NCBI RefSeq assembly: GCF_002157835.1
Contig: NZ_CP020809.1
Location: 6,758,001-6,822,000, forward strand
Direction: 5' to 3'
Length of the DNA stretch: 64,000 bases
Source: Mycobacterium dioxanotrophicus
GTDB lineage: Bacteria > Actinomycetota > Actinomycetes > Mycobacteriales > Mycobacteriaceae
Positions 44,631 to 53,148 of this stretch are shown one piece after another. The notes beneath the pieces are model-generated. The model saw only the letters and a program-made list of their open reading frames with translations, made no database searches and was not told where the DNA came from. The number at the start of each line of letters is the position of its first letter. Position 1 is the stretch's first letter. The translations under genes and the position numbers were made by a program.

Positions 44631-46493
44631 CTACGGCTGATAGGGCGACCCGTACGGGTTCTGCTGCTGATACGGATACTGCGGCTGATACGGGTTCTGC
44701 TGATACGGGTATTGCGGCTGCTGGGTGGTCGGGTTCGTGTTGGGCACCTGAATCGGAATCGGCACCGGGACGAACGGCACCGTGATGTAGGTCGTCGTCA
44801 TCGGATTCGTCGTCGTGGTGGTCGTCGTCGGTGTCGTGGTGGTCGTCGTCGGCGGCGTGGTCGTCGTCGTTTCGGTGGTCGTGGTGGTGGTCGTCGTGTG
44901 CGTCGGTGGTGGTGGCGGCGTCGACGTCACGGTCACCACCCGGGTCTCCGTCTGCGGCGGCGGGGGTGGTGGGGGCGCTTCGGTCACCGGGGCCGGTGGC
45001 GGGGCCGCCTCGGTCACGGGTGCTGGCGGGGGCGGCGGTGCCGCCGACGGAGGTGGCGGTTCTACCGGTGCGGCCTGCTTCTGGGTCACGGGTTGTGGTG
45101 GAGGCGGCGGCGCCACCGATGTCGTGGCGGTGTCCGTGGCACTGGTCAGCGCATAGGTCACCCCACCGATGGCGACTACCACCAACGCAGCGGCGACGCC
45201 GAACACTGCCACGGGCAGCTTCTGCCACGCCGACCGGGGTTCTTCGATCGGACCGGTCCGCGGTACGTAGTGCACGGTCGGGCGCGCAGCGGTCTGCGTT
45301 CCGAACGACTCCAGATCCGGCCCGGTGTAGGGCACCACGTCGTCGTCGGTGTCGTCCTGAGACCAGGCCAGCGCCCGGAAGGTCGACGAATCCGGCTCCT
45401 GCGGCGTCATTTCCGGTATCGGGGTCGCGGCGGTGGCTTCGAGCGTCGGAGCCACTCCGGTCTGGACGTCGGCGTCCGCGGAATACGCCGCGGCGAGCGC
45501 GCCACCGATCGCGGCATCCAGGGCCGGCTGCGGCGTCATCACCACCTGGGCCTGCGAATGCTCCGAAAGTTGTTGGGTGACAATCGGAATGTTCGCACCG
45601 CCGCCGATGGTGACCACAGCGGCCACCGCGGGCCAGCCAATTCCGTTGCGCTCCAGGGCCGTTTCCAGCGCCGCCAAGGCACCGGCCAGCGGCTGCCGCA
45701 TCAGCGTCTCGAGCTCGGCACGGGTCACCCGGACAGTCGCGGAGTATCCCGGCAGTTCGACCATGAGGTCGGTGGCAGTCTCCGCCGACAACCGCTCCTT
45801 GGCCTGCCTGCACTCCTCGCGCAGTCGGGCCAACGATCCCACCGCCACGGTGCCCGCGGGATCGATACCACCGGCCTGCGCGACACCGTCGAGCACATGG
45901 GTCAGCAGCGCCTGGTCGATCTGGTCACCCGAGAAGTCCGGATAACGGGTGGTCTCGTCGATCGGCGCGAACGACGCTCCCGCGTCGGCCAGGGTGATGC
46001 TGGTGCCGCCGCCACCGAAATCGAGCAGCGCCACCACGCCGCTGAGCGGTAGCCCCGGGTTTGCCCGCAGCGCCGTCAACGACGCCACCGCGTCGGAGAC
46101 GAGCCGGGCGGGCATCCCGTCGTGGGACAGGTTCGGGTTGGTGCGCATGGCGCTGCGCAACGCGCGCAGCGTCGGCGCGCCCCAGTGGGCGGGAACCGCG
46201 ATCGCGAGCTGCGGCGACGGGCCTCCTGCGGCATCGACCATCGCGTCGAGCGCCTCGACCAGCAGGGCGTCGGCGGGGTACGACGCCCCGTCGGGCGCCA
46301 CCAGCGGTACCGGGTCACCAACCCGTTCCACGAATCCGGCCAACGTCACACCGTGCGCGTCGGCGGGCACGCCGACCTGCGGCGTGCGGTCTGCCGACAA
46401 GGTCAATACCGATCGCCGTATCACAGGTTGATTGCCGACGCGCGCCGCAACCAGGTTGGTGGTCCCGATCGACAACCCAAGCGGGTCGCTCAT
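44631..46493 (-). CDS. Hsp70-like membrane protein with Pro/Thr-rich tail, Rv0312-like
   Basis: A 620-residue protein, equal in length to Rv0312. Residues 1-340 form an Hsp70-type nucleotide-binding domain: LGLSIGTTNLVAAR (residues 5-18), LLDFGGGGTSITLAD (156-170) and VTIGGGANIPIVTQQL (294-309). In Hsp70 the phosphate-1 loop has an Asp; here it is Ser 8, and the second loop lacks the second Asp. There is no substrate-binding domain. A membrane helix lies at about 426-450, followed by a Pro then Thr then Pro/Tyr/Gln-rich tail (YQQNPYQPQY). ATG 46493 is preceded by TACTGT. It is paralogous to 371-2219. Confidence 0.88.
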   Translation of the reverse strand: MSDPLGLSIGTTNLVAARVGNQPVIRRSVLTLSADRTPQVGVPADAHGVTLAGFVERVGDPVPLVAPDGASYPADALLVEALDAMVDAAGGPSPQLAIAVPAHWGAPTLRALRSAMRTNPNLSHDGMPARLVSDAVASLTALRANPGLPLSGVVALLDFGGGGTSITLADAGASFAPIDETTRYPDFSGDQIDQALLTHVLDGVAQAGGIDPAGTVAVGSLARLREECRQAKERLSAETATDLMVELPGYSATVRVTRAELETLMRQPLAGALAALETALERNGIGWPAVAAVVTIGGGANIPIVTQQLSEHSQAQVVMTPQPALDAAIGGALAAAYSADADVQTGVAPTLEATAATPIPEMTPQEPDSSTFRALAWSQDDTDDDVVPYTGPDLESFGTQTAARPTVHYVPRTGPIEEPRSAWQKLPVAVFGVAAALVVVAIGGVTYALTSATDTATTSVAPPPPPQPVTQKQAAPVEPPPPSAAPPPPPAPVTEAAPPPAPVTEAPPPPPPPQTETRVVTVTSTPPPPPTHTTTTTTTTETTTTTPPTTTTTTPTTTTTTTNPMTTTYITVPFVPVPIPIQVPNTNPTTQQPQYPYQQNPYQPQYPYQQQNPYGSPYQP

Positions 46494-46503
46494 AACGGGA
46501 ATC

Positions 46504-46509
46504 ACAGTA
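46504..46509 (-). promoter_or_regulatory. Candidate -10 box (TACTGT) of the Rv0312-like gene
   Basis: Minus-strand TACTGT lies 10 nt before the ATG at 46493. Transcription would begin only a few nt before the start codon. No ribosome site is seen. Confidence 0.35.
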
Positions 46510-46708
46510 GTCGGTTCGGCACGCACACAGACCCCTGACACACTTTCGTAATCGAATCGAACACGTTCCGCCATCGCACTTTTGGACTCCACATGCCATT
46601 CACAGCGCGTTCTATACCGACGCCCACATGCCGCATAGCCCCCGCGCGCTGCGCACTGACGACCCTAACAATGCCGGCTCTGTACCCGCCCCAGGCGACT
46701 GTGTTGCA

Positions 46709-47176
46709 ATGACGGGCATGAGCGACATCGAGGACGTCAAGCAGGTCAAATACCGCTATCTGCGCGCGCTGGACACCAAGAACTGGGACGAATTCGCCAA
46801 GACTCTCACCGACGACGTCGTCGCGGACTACGGGCAGTCGCTCGGCGAGTCGCTGCATTTCACCGACCGCGACGCCCTCGTGGACTACATGCGGCGGTCA
46901 CTGGGCCCGGAGACCATCACCGAGCATCACGTCTCCCACCCCGAGATCACGGTCACCGGTGACGAGGCCACGGCGACGTGGTACCTACAGGACCGGGTGA
47001 TCGCACCGGCCTTCAACTTCATGCTCATCGGCGCGGCGTTCTATCACGACACCTATCGCCGCACGAGTGACGGCTGGAAGATCAGCGGCACCGGATACGA
47101 CCGCACCTACGACGCCACGATGTCGCTGGAGGGGTTGAACTTCAACCTGAAACCCGGTACCGCCCTGCATATTTGA
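46709..47176 (+). CDS. SnoaL-like protein, BaiE/Rv0310c type
   Basis: A 155-residue NTF2-fold protein: EDVKQVKYRYLRALDTKNWD, VVADYGQSLGESLHFTDRDA, and EHHVSHPEITVTGDEATATW. The Tyr, Asp and His positions resemble bile-acid dehydratase BaiE and the steroid-isomerase-like group. The M. tuberculosis orthologue is Rv0310c, from memory. ATG 46709 is used as GACTGT ends 6 nt before it; ATG 46718 is possible. It converges with the YkuD gene with a 3-bp gap. Confidence 0.83.
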   Translation: MTGMSDIEDVKQVKYRYLRALDTKNWDEFAKTLTDDVVADYGQSLGESLHFTDRDALVDYMRRSLGPETITEHHVSHPEITVTGDEATATWYLQDRVIAPAFNFMLIGAAFYHDTYRRTSDGWKISGTGYDRTYDATMSLEGLNFNLKPGTALHI

Positions 47177-47179
47177 TGC

Positions 47180-47833
47180 CTATTTGGCGACGGCGATCAC
47201 CGCACCGGGCCGCAGCCACTGCATGATCTGCACGAGTTTGGCATCGTCGATCGCCACACACCCCGCGGTGGGTCCGCCATCGGTGGTGTGCACGAAGAAC
47301 GCCCCACCGTTGCCGGGTACCCGAGCCTTGTTGACTCCCATCACCACTGCGTGCTTGTAGGCCGAGATGTTCAGGTTCTCGGTACCGCTGGCGGGGTCGG
47401 TGTTGAACGGGCACTGCGCCTTCTGGCACACCTGCATGGTGTTGTAGGTCGGGCTCTTGACGTCGCCGTCCCACCAGTGGTTGTTGTCGGTGATCTGCAC
47501 GTATTGCAGCCCACCACCAGGATTCGGCGCGGTGCCGAACGCGAAGTCGAGGGAGAAGACGCCCATCGGGGTGGCCATGTTGCCGTCGTGGGTTTCGGCA
47601 GCCATGCCGTTGGCGCCGATGCTGGCGGGAATGCCGGCGGCGACGGCCTGCCAGCCGGTGGCATCCCGCTGGTAGACGTCCATCATGGCCTTCGAACCAC
47701 CAACGCCGACAACGGAAATCACCTGTGTGGCGGTGCCCACCGAGTTGCCGAACCACGGCTCGACCGCGCCGGCCACCGGCGCGCCCGCCAGCGCCAACAC
47801 CGCGGCGCACAGCAGGGCTCCCAGTCGTCGCAC
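47180..47833 (-). CDS. Secreted L,D-transpeptidase-like (YkuD) protein, Rv0309-like
   Basis: A 217-residue exported protein. The signal peptide (RRLGALLCAAVLALAGAPVA) precedes EPWFGNSVGTATQVISVVG. The C-terminal motif HTTDGGPTAGCVAIDD fits the YkuD pattern with catalytic His and Cys; NPGGGLQYVQITDNNHWWDG is typical of the Rv0309 group. It probably acts on wall peptides, or by analogy with YafK-like proteins as a murein hydrolase; direct L,D-transpeptidase activity is unproven. The start is GTG 47833. Confidence 0.88.
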   Translation of the reverse strand: MRRLGALLCAAVLALAGAPVAGAVEPWFGNSVGTATQVISVVGVGGSKAMMDVYQRDATGWQAVAAGIPASIGANGMAAETHDGNMATPMGVFSLDFAFGTAPNPGGGLQYVQITDNNHWWDGDVKSPTYNTMQVCQKAQCPFNTDPASGTENLNISAYKHAVVMGVNKARVPGNGGAFFVHTTDGGPTAGCVAIDDAKLVQIMQWLRPGAVIAVAK

Positions 47834-47903
47834 CCAACCATCGTCGCTGGCGACGCTATCGTCGCCGTAAAGGTTTGGACACGATCGGGTCGCGGACGGT
47901 CGG

Positions 47904-47909
47904 TAAGTT
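47904..47909 (+). promoter_or_regulatory. -10 box (TAAGTT) for a leaderless PAP2-kinase gene
   Basis: TAAGTT, then exactly 6 nt, then ATG 47916. The 82-bp divergent spacer also drives the YkuD gene. Confidence 0.5.
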
Positions 47910-47915
47910 GGTTTG

Positions 47916-49379
47916 ATGGACGTGCGAAAGATCGCCCGCGACCTGGGGACCTTGGACCGCGAAGTCTTCGAAGCTGTCGCGGAATCCCCCAGCCCGCTGC
48001 TCGACACAGCCATGCCGCGGCTGACCAATGCCGCCGACCACTCGAAGCTGTGGCTGGGTATCGCGACCGTATTGGGCGCGTTGGGCGGCTCGTCGGTGCG
48101 TCGCGGCAGTGTCCGGGGCGTGGCCAGCCTGGCCGTGACCAGCCTGGTGACCAACCAGATCGCCAAACGGCTGTGGCACCGGCCCCGGCCGGACCGGACC
48201 TTGATCCCCCTGGCCCGGCGCTCGCGACGCGTCCCCACCTCGCATTCCCTGCCATCGGGCCACTCGGCCAGCGCCGCGGCGTTCGCGGTGGGCGTCGGCC
48301 TGGAAAGCCCGCCCGTCGGGCTCGCGCTGGCCCTGCTCGCCGGTCTGGTCGGGCTGTCCCGGGTGGCCACCGGCGCGCACTATCCCGGAGATGTCTTCGC
48401 CGGGTTCGGCATCGGAGCCGGTATCGCCATCCTGGGCGCCAGGGTCGTGCCCACCATCCCCACCTCGGCGATCCCGACGGCCGACCCGCTGCGCTACCAC
48501 ACCGATCCCCGGCCGGACGGCGACGGCGTGGTCTTGGTGATCAACCCCGATTCCGGTGAGGGCACCGGCGGTCGCGTCATCGATGAGGTCCGAAAAAGAC
48601 TGCCGCACATCGAGATCGTCAAACTCGACGGAGACGACGATGTCGTGCAGGTGATGCGCGAGGCCGCGGCCCGCGGCGAGGTGCTCGCTGTCGGTGGTGG
48701 TGACGGCACCGTCGCCTGCGCCGCGGGGGTGGCATTCGACGCGGGGGTCCCGCTGGCGGTCTTCCCCGGCGGCACATTCAACCACTTCGCCAAGGACATC
48801 GGGTGTGACACGGTCGCACAGACGGTCAACGCCATCCGCGACGGCAGCGCGGCGTATGTGGATCTGGTTCGCCTCAACGACGACAAGACGGTGATCAACA
48901 CCGCGAGCATCGGTGCCTATCCGAACTATGTCCGGGTGCGGGAGAAGCTCGAAGGCAAGATCGGCAAGCGGCTGGCCGGGGCGTACGCGGCGTATCTGAC
49001 GTTGCGCCGCGACCAGTCGGTCCGCATTGCCTACGACGACAAGACGTTGCAGACTTCGCTGTTCTTCCTGGGCAATTCGACGTACCTGCCGTCAGGATTC
49101 GCGCCGTCGGTACGCCCACGCATGGACGACGGGCTGCTCGATGTGCGGATTCTGGAGAGCGGCAGGCGATTCAGCGGTCTGCGGATCGCCACGGCGATCG
49201 CGTTGGGCCGCCTCGTGCGCAGCCCGCTCTACCACGAACTGCAGGTGCCCGAATTTCGCTTCACCACCCTGGACGGGCCCACGGTGCTGGCCCACGACGG
49301 CGAAGTCGGCGAATCCTGCACAAAAGCAGATTTCAGCGTGCGATACCGGGCGCTACCGGTGTTCCGTCCGCTTCCGTGA
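47916..49379 (+). CDS. Fusion of PAP2 phosphatase and diacylglycerol-kinase-like lipid kinase
   Basis: A 487-residue fusion. Residues 1-190 are a PAP2 phosphatase: KRLWHRPRPDR (motif 1, K-x6-RP), PSGHSASAAAF (motif 2) and SRVATGAHYPGDVFAG (motif 3, catalytic His). From about 205 a DAGK catalytic domain begins: VLVINPDSGEGTGG, AVGGGDGTVACAAGVA, AVFPGGTFNHFAKDIG and DDGLLDVRILE. It could dephosphorylate one lipid and phosphorylate another, perhaps recycling diacylglycerol or undecaprenol. Helices in the first half place it in the membrane. The 3' end overlaps the opposite PAP2 gene by 47 bp. Confidence 0.92.
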   Translation: MDVRKIARDLGTLDREVFEAVAESPSPLLDTAMPRLTNAADHSKLWLGIATVLGALGGSSVRRGSVRGVASLAVTSLVTNQIAKRLWHRPRPDRTLIPLARRSRRVPTSHSLPSGHSASAAAFAVGVGLESPPVGLALALLAGLVGLSRVATGAHYPGDVFAGFGIGAGIAILGARVVPTIPTSAIPTADPLRYHTDPRPDGDGVVLVINPDSGEGTGGRVIDEVRKRLPHIEIVKLDGDDDVVQVMREAAARGEVLAVGGGDGTVACAAGVAFDAGVPLAVFPGGTFNHFAKDIGCDTVAQTVNAIRDGSAAYVDLVRLNDDKTVINTASIGAYPNYVRVREKLEGKIGKRLAGAYAAYLTLRRDQSVRIAYDDKTLQTSLFFLGNSTYLPSGFAPSVRPRMDDGLLDVRILESGRRFSGLRIATAIALGRLVRSPLYHELQVPEFRFTTLDGPTVLAHDGEVGESCTKADFSVRYRALPVFRPLP

Positions 49380-50025
49380 CCGTCGGATAGGGCCGCAGCG
49401 CCAGCCAGCAGACGACGAAGTAGGCGTACCCCAGCGCCCAACCGGCCACCACATCGGACGGGTGGTGCACGTTGAGCACCACCCGCCCCACCCCGATCGC
49501 GACGATGACCACCGCGCCCAGCACCGCCAGCCACGTGCGCAGCGGTGCCCGAAGCAGCGGCCAGGCCACGGCCAGCAACGCCAGCACGCCGACCATCACA
49601 CCTAGCGCGTGCCCGGACGGGAACGACGTTGACGGAGCGTAGGCCAGCGCGGTGACCGGGCGGGGCCGGTCGGCGAGGTTCTTGGCCACCTCGGTGACGA
49701 GAGCGCTCAACTCGACGGCGAACAGCAGGAACAGCACGATTCGCAGTTGCCGCCGCATCACGGCGACGGCAATGAGCACCAGCGTCACGATCCGGAAGGT
49801 GACCGGGCTCAGCACCGTGCAGAAGACGTCCCAGCCCGCGACCCAGGCGGGGTGGGCTGCCCCATACCGGTACGGCACGCTCAGCCCGGCATCGTCGAAG
49901 TCAGCCAGCCAGGTCCACTGCTGCCCGTAGCCGATCCACATCAGTGCGTACAGCGCCACGGCGATCACCGCCGATGCGATCAGCCATCCGGTTCGTGTGG
50001 TCACCGTTTCATTCAAGCGCGCCAC
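49333..50025 (-). CDS. PAP2-superfamily membrane phosphatase, Rv0308-like
   Basis: A 230-residue membrane protein with six helices. Motifs are KNLADRPRPV, PSTSFPSGHALGVM and GVGRVVLNVHHPSDVVAGW, with all catalytic residues present. It is likely a lipid or undecaprenyl pyrophosphate phosphatase acting at the outer face. GTG 50025 is used; GTG 50004 is possible. It is divergent from the NUDIX gene with only 34 bp between starts. A second PAP2 domain in the neighbouring fusion suggests related lipid substrates. Confidence 0.87.
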   Translation of the reverse strand: MARLNETVTTRTGWLIASAVIAVALYALMWIGYGQQWTWLADFDDAGLSVPYRYGAAHPAWVAGWDVFCTVLSPVTFRIVTLVLIAVAVMRRQLRIVLFLLFAVELSALVTEVAKNLADRPRPVTALAYAPSTSFPSGHALGVMVGVLALLAVAWPLLRAPLRTWLAVLGAVVIVAIGVGRVVLNVHHPSDVVAGWALGYAYFVVCWLALRPYPTVTEADGTPVAPGIAR

Positions 50026-50047
50026 CGGGCCGCCGATGAACGGCGCC

Positions 50048-50053
50048 TATGGT
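50048..50053 (+). promoter_or_regulatory. -10 box (TATGGT) for a leaderless NUDIX gene
   Basis: TATGGT, CAGACG, then ATG 50060. It decides this start over upstream in-frame codons. Confidence 0.5.
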
Positions 50054-50059
50054 CAGACG

Positions 50060-50779
50060 ATGACCATCAGCTACGACGAGGCGCTGCGCCGGCGGATCCA
50101 GGCCAACCTGGCCAGTCACGAGCGGTACACCGTGACCGACCCGACGAAGAGGCACGCGGCGGTGGCAGTGGTGCTGGTGGATTCGGCCGTCGGGGAGGAC
50201 CGGGTAGACCCGGCACCGGTCGACGACTGGATCGGGGGCCGGCCGATGCCCGAGGCGAACCTCGACGGCCGCATGGTCGACGTCTCGGGCGGTGCGGCGT
50301 TCCTGTTGTGCCGCAGGGCGATCCGGATGAACTCGCACGCCGCCCAGTGGGCACTGCCGGGCGGGCGGCTGGATCCGGGTGAGACGACGGTCGACGCGGC
50401 GCTGCGCGAATTGCACGAGGAGGTCGGGATCGACCTGCCCGGCAGCGCCGTGCTGGGCCAGCTCGACGACTACCCGACCCGGTCCGGCTACGTCATCACC
50501 CCGGTGGTGATCTGGGGTGGCGGCCGGCTGGACCCGCGCCCGTCCCCCGCCGAGGTGGTCGCGGCCTACCGCGTCGGTCTGCACCAGTTGCAACGCGAAG
50601 ACTCTCCGCGCTACGTCACCATCCCCGAGAGCCCCAAGCCGGTCGTGCAGATCCCGCTCGGCAACGATCTGATCCACGCTCCGACGGGCGCTGTGCTGTT
50701 GCAGTTGCGGTGGCTGTGTCTGGAAGGACGCCATGACCGGGTGGATGAGCTCGAACAACCCGTCTTCGCCTGGAAGTAA
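50060..50779 (+). CDS. NUDIX hydrolase
   Basis: A 239-residue NUDIX protein. The Nudix box is GGRLDPGETTVDAALRELHE followed by EVGI, fitting GX5EX7REUXEEXGU. The region between QWALPGG and PVVIWGGGRLDPRPSPAEV resembles CoA- or nucleoside-diphosphate-type members, so it may hydrolyse CoA derivatives, but this is inference. Transcription seems leaderless. It is followed by the sulfatase gene on the same strand with a 113-bp gap. Confidence 0.87.
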   Translation: MTISYDEALRRRIQANLASHERYTVTDPTKRHAAVAVVLVDSAVGEDRVDPAPVDDWIGGRPMPEANLDGRMVDVSGGAAFLLCRRAIRMNSHAAQWALPGGRLDPGETTVDAALRELHEEVGIDLPGSAVLGQLDDYPTRSGYVITPVVIWGGGRLDPRPSPAEVVAAYRVGLHQLQREDSPRYVTIPESPKPVVQIPLGNDLIHAPTGAVLLQLRWLCLEGRHDRVDELEQPVFAWK

Positions 50780-50892
50780 GGCGAACGCGGACGGGTCCGC
50801 GATGTACAGCACTTCGATCGTGGTGAGCAAAAGCCAACAACAGATGAAATTCTCGCTGTGGGATGGTTGCCTCGAAAGATGAGGAGGCGGAC

Positions 50893-52266
50893 GTGAGCTC
50901 GAAAAGCAATGTGCTGATCGTGCACTGGCACGATCTCGGACGTTATCTCGGTGTCTACGGACATCCCGATGTGTCGAGCCCACGACTTGATGCGCTGGCC
51001 GCCGAGGGCATCCTGTTCACCCGCGCGCATGCCACCGCGCCGCTGTGTTCGCCGTCGCGCGGCTCGTTGTTCAGCGGCCGCTACCCGCAGAGCAACGGCA
51101 TTCTCGGATTGGCCCACCACGGCTGGGAATACCACGCAGGTGTCCGCACCCTGCCCCATCTGCTCGCGGAATCCGGCTGGTACACAGCGCTGTTCGGCAT
51201 GCAACACGAAACCTCCTATCCGACGACACTCGGCTACAAGCAGTTCGACGTGTCGAACTCCTTCTGTGAGTACGTCACCGAGAAAGCCATCGCATGGCTG
51301 GCCCAGCCCCCGCGCGAACCATTCCTGCTCACGACGGGCTTCTTCGAAACGCACCGCCCCTACCCGCGTGAGCGTTACGTCCCTGCCGAGCCGGACGCGG
51401 TGAGCGTGCCGGACTATCTTCCCGACGCCGGCGAGGTGCGCGAAGACCTCGCCGAGTTCTACGGTTCGATCGCGCTGGCCGACGCCAAGGTGGGTGAACT
51501 GCTCGACGCGCTGGCATCCAGCGGTCTCGACCGCAACACCTGGGTGGTGTTCATGACCGACCACGGCCCGGCCCTACCGCGGGCCAAATCGACGCTGTAC
51601 GACGCGGGCACCGGCATCGCGCTCATCGCGCGGCCGCCGACCGGCTCGGGTATCGCGCCGCGGCGCTACGAAGATCTGTTCAGCGGGGTCGACCTGCTGC
51701 CTACCCTGCTGGATCTGCTCGGCGTGGAAATTCCCGCGGAAGTGGATGGGCTGTCCCACGCCAGCAATCTCCGTGAGAATTCAGATAACGGCAACGAGGT
51801 GCGTGCCGCGGTCTACACCACAAAAACTTTTCACGATTCTTTCGATCCTATTCGCGCGATTCGTACCAAGGAATACAGCTATATCGAGAATTATGCGCAA
51901 CGGCCGTTGTTGGATCTCCCGTGGGATATCGCGGACAGCCCGCCGGGACGCATCCTCGAGCCCCTGACCCGCACGCCCCGCCCGGCCCGCGAGCTCTACC
52001 GCCTCACCGACGACCCGACTGAGTCTAATAACCTGCTCGGACCCGGTGTCAATGACAAGGACGAGGCAATTGCCGACGAGCTGGCCCTGCAGTTGAACGA
52101 CTGGCGACACAAGACCCACGACGTCATTCCCTCGGATTTCGCCGGCACCCGGATATCCGAGCGATATACCGAGACATATCTTCATATTCATGGCCGTCCT
52201 GCCACCAGCAGATCGGCCATCGCCACTGATCGCAACCTGGCCGAAACACGACAGGACGAACAATAG
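50893..52266 (+). CDS. Sulfatase (formylglycine type), Rv0296c-like
   Basis: A 457-residue arylsulfatase-family protein. The formylglycine motif CSPSRGSLFSGRYP carries the Cys that is converted to formylglycine. NVLIVHWHDLGRYLGVYG supplies Asp and His-type metal ligands, and FMTDHGPALPRAKSTLYDAG carries the second metal cluster with Asp-His. GTG 50893 is chosen because GAGGAGG lies 5 nt before it. No signal peptide is evident, so it may act in the cytosol. It lies upstream of stf0, as Rv0296c lies by Rv0295c. Codon use is AT-richer near 51780-51900 and 52140-52200. Possible roles are freeing sulfate from esters or trimming sulfated products. Confidence 0.9.
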   Translation: MSSKSNVLIVHWHDLGRYLGVYGHPDVSSPRLDALAAEGILFTRAHATAPLCSPSRGSLFSGRYPQSNGILGLAHHGWEYHAGVRTLPHLLAESGWYTALFGMQHETSYPTTLGYKQFDVSNSFCEYVTEKAIAWLAQPPREPFLLTTGFFETHRPYPRERYVPAEPDAVSVPDYLPDAGEVREDLAEFYGSIALADAKVGELLDALASSGLDRNTWVVFMTDHGPALPRAKSTLYDAGTGIALIARPPTGSGIAPRRYEDLFSGVDLLPTLLDLLGVEIPAEVDGLSHASNLRENSDNGNEVRAAVYTTKTFHDSFDPIRAIRTKEYSYIENYAQRPLLDLPWDIADSPPGRILEPLTRTPRPARELYRLTDDPTESNNLLGPGVNDKDEAIADELALQLNDWRHKTHDVIPSDFAGTRISERYTETYLHIHGRPATSRSAIATDRNLAETRQDEQ

Positions 52267-52274
52267 TTTCGTTC

Positions 52275-52301
52275 ACGGTGAATATAAATATCAGTCACCG
52301 T
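52275..52301. promoter_or_regulatory. AT-centred inverted repeat between the sulfatase and stf0
   Basis: ACGGTGA and TCACCGT flank a 13-bp AT-rich centre. It lies 44 bp before the stf0 start and 31 bp before its -10 box, a good position for an operator or activator site. Confidence 0.45.
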
Positions 52302-52331
52302 CTCCAATAGGCGCCGCAAACAAAATGGGAT

Positions 52332-52337
52332 TAGAGT
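52332..52337 (+). promoter_or_regulatory. -10 box (TAGAGT) for leaderless stf0
   Basis: TAGAGT, then 7 nt, then ATG 52345. It suggests a separate promoter for stf0-cysD-cysNC. Confidence 0.5.
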
Positions 52338-52344
52338 CTCGCCC

Positions 52345-53148
52345 ATGCCAGACCATCCCACCGCGTACCTGGTGCTCGCATCGCAGCGCAGCGGCAGCAC
52401 GCTGCTCGTGGAATCTCTACGCGCCACCGGCGTAGCCGGGGAGCCGCAGGAGTTCTTCCAATACCTGCCGACCACCAGCCAGTCGCCCCAGCCGCGGCAG
52501 TGGTTCGCCGGCGTCGAGGACGAGTCGATCCTGCGTCTGCTGGATCCACTCGACGAGGGCAAGCCCGACTTGGCTCCGGCAGCGATCTGGCGCGACTACA
52601 TCCAGACCGTGGGCCGCACCCCCAACGGCGTGTGGGGCGGCAAGCTGATGTGGAACCAGACACCGCTGCTGTTGGACCGCGCCCAGGGGCTGCCGGACCG
52701 GTCCGGACCCGGACTGCTCTCGGCGATCCGCGATGTCGTCGGCAGCGACCCCGTGCTCATCCACGTGTACCGCCCCGACGTGGTCTCCCAGGCCGTGTCG
52801 TTCTGGCGGGCCGTGCAGACCCGGGTGTGGCGCGGCAGGCCCGACCCGGTGCGTGACGCCCGCGCCGAGTACCACGCAGGCGCCATCGCGCACGTCGTCA
52901 CCCTGCTGCGTGCGCAGGAGGAGGGCTGGCGCTCGTGGTTCGCCGAGGAAGACATCAAACCGATCGACATTTCGTATCCGTACCTGTGGCGCAATCTCAC
53001 CGAGGTCGTGGCCACGGTGCTGGAGGCGTTGGACCTCGACCCGCGGCTCGCTCCCCCGCCAGTGCTGGAGCGTCAGGCCGATCAACGTTCCGACGAGTGG
53101 GTGGACCGCTACCGCTCGGATGCCGAGAAGGAGGGGCTCCCGGTATGA
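52345..53148 (+). CDS. stf0: Trehalose 2-sulfotransferase
   Basis: A 267-residue Stf0 sulfotransferase, the length of the crystallised M. smegmatis enzyme. The PAPS 5'-phosphosulfate loop is [15 protein letters not shown] and the 3'-phosphate segment is [15 protein letters not shown]. Substrate-binding blocks [12 protein letters not shown] and [12 protein letters not shown] are conserved. It transfers sulfate from PAPS to the 2-position of trehalose; in M. tuberculosis this starts sulfolipid-1 synthesis. No polyketide synthase or acyltransferase for sulfolipid lies nearby, so free trehalose-2-sulfate may be the product. The stop overlaps cysD (ATGA). Confidence 0.94.
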   Translation: MPDHPTAYLVLASQRSGSTLLVESLRATGVAGEPQEFFQYLPTTSQSPQPRQWFAGVEDESILRLLDPLDEGKPDLAPAAIWRDYIQTVGRTPNGVWGGKLMWNQTPLLLDRAQGLPDRSGPGLLSAIRDVVGSDPVLIHVYRPDVVSQAVSFWRAVQTRVWRGRPDPVRDARAEYHAGAIAHVVTLLRAQEEGWRSWFAEEDIKPIDISYPYLWRNLTEVVATVLEALDLDPRLAPPPVLERQADQRSDEWVDRYRSDAEKEGLPV

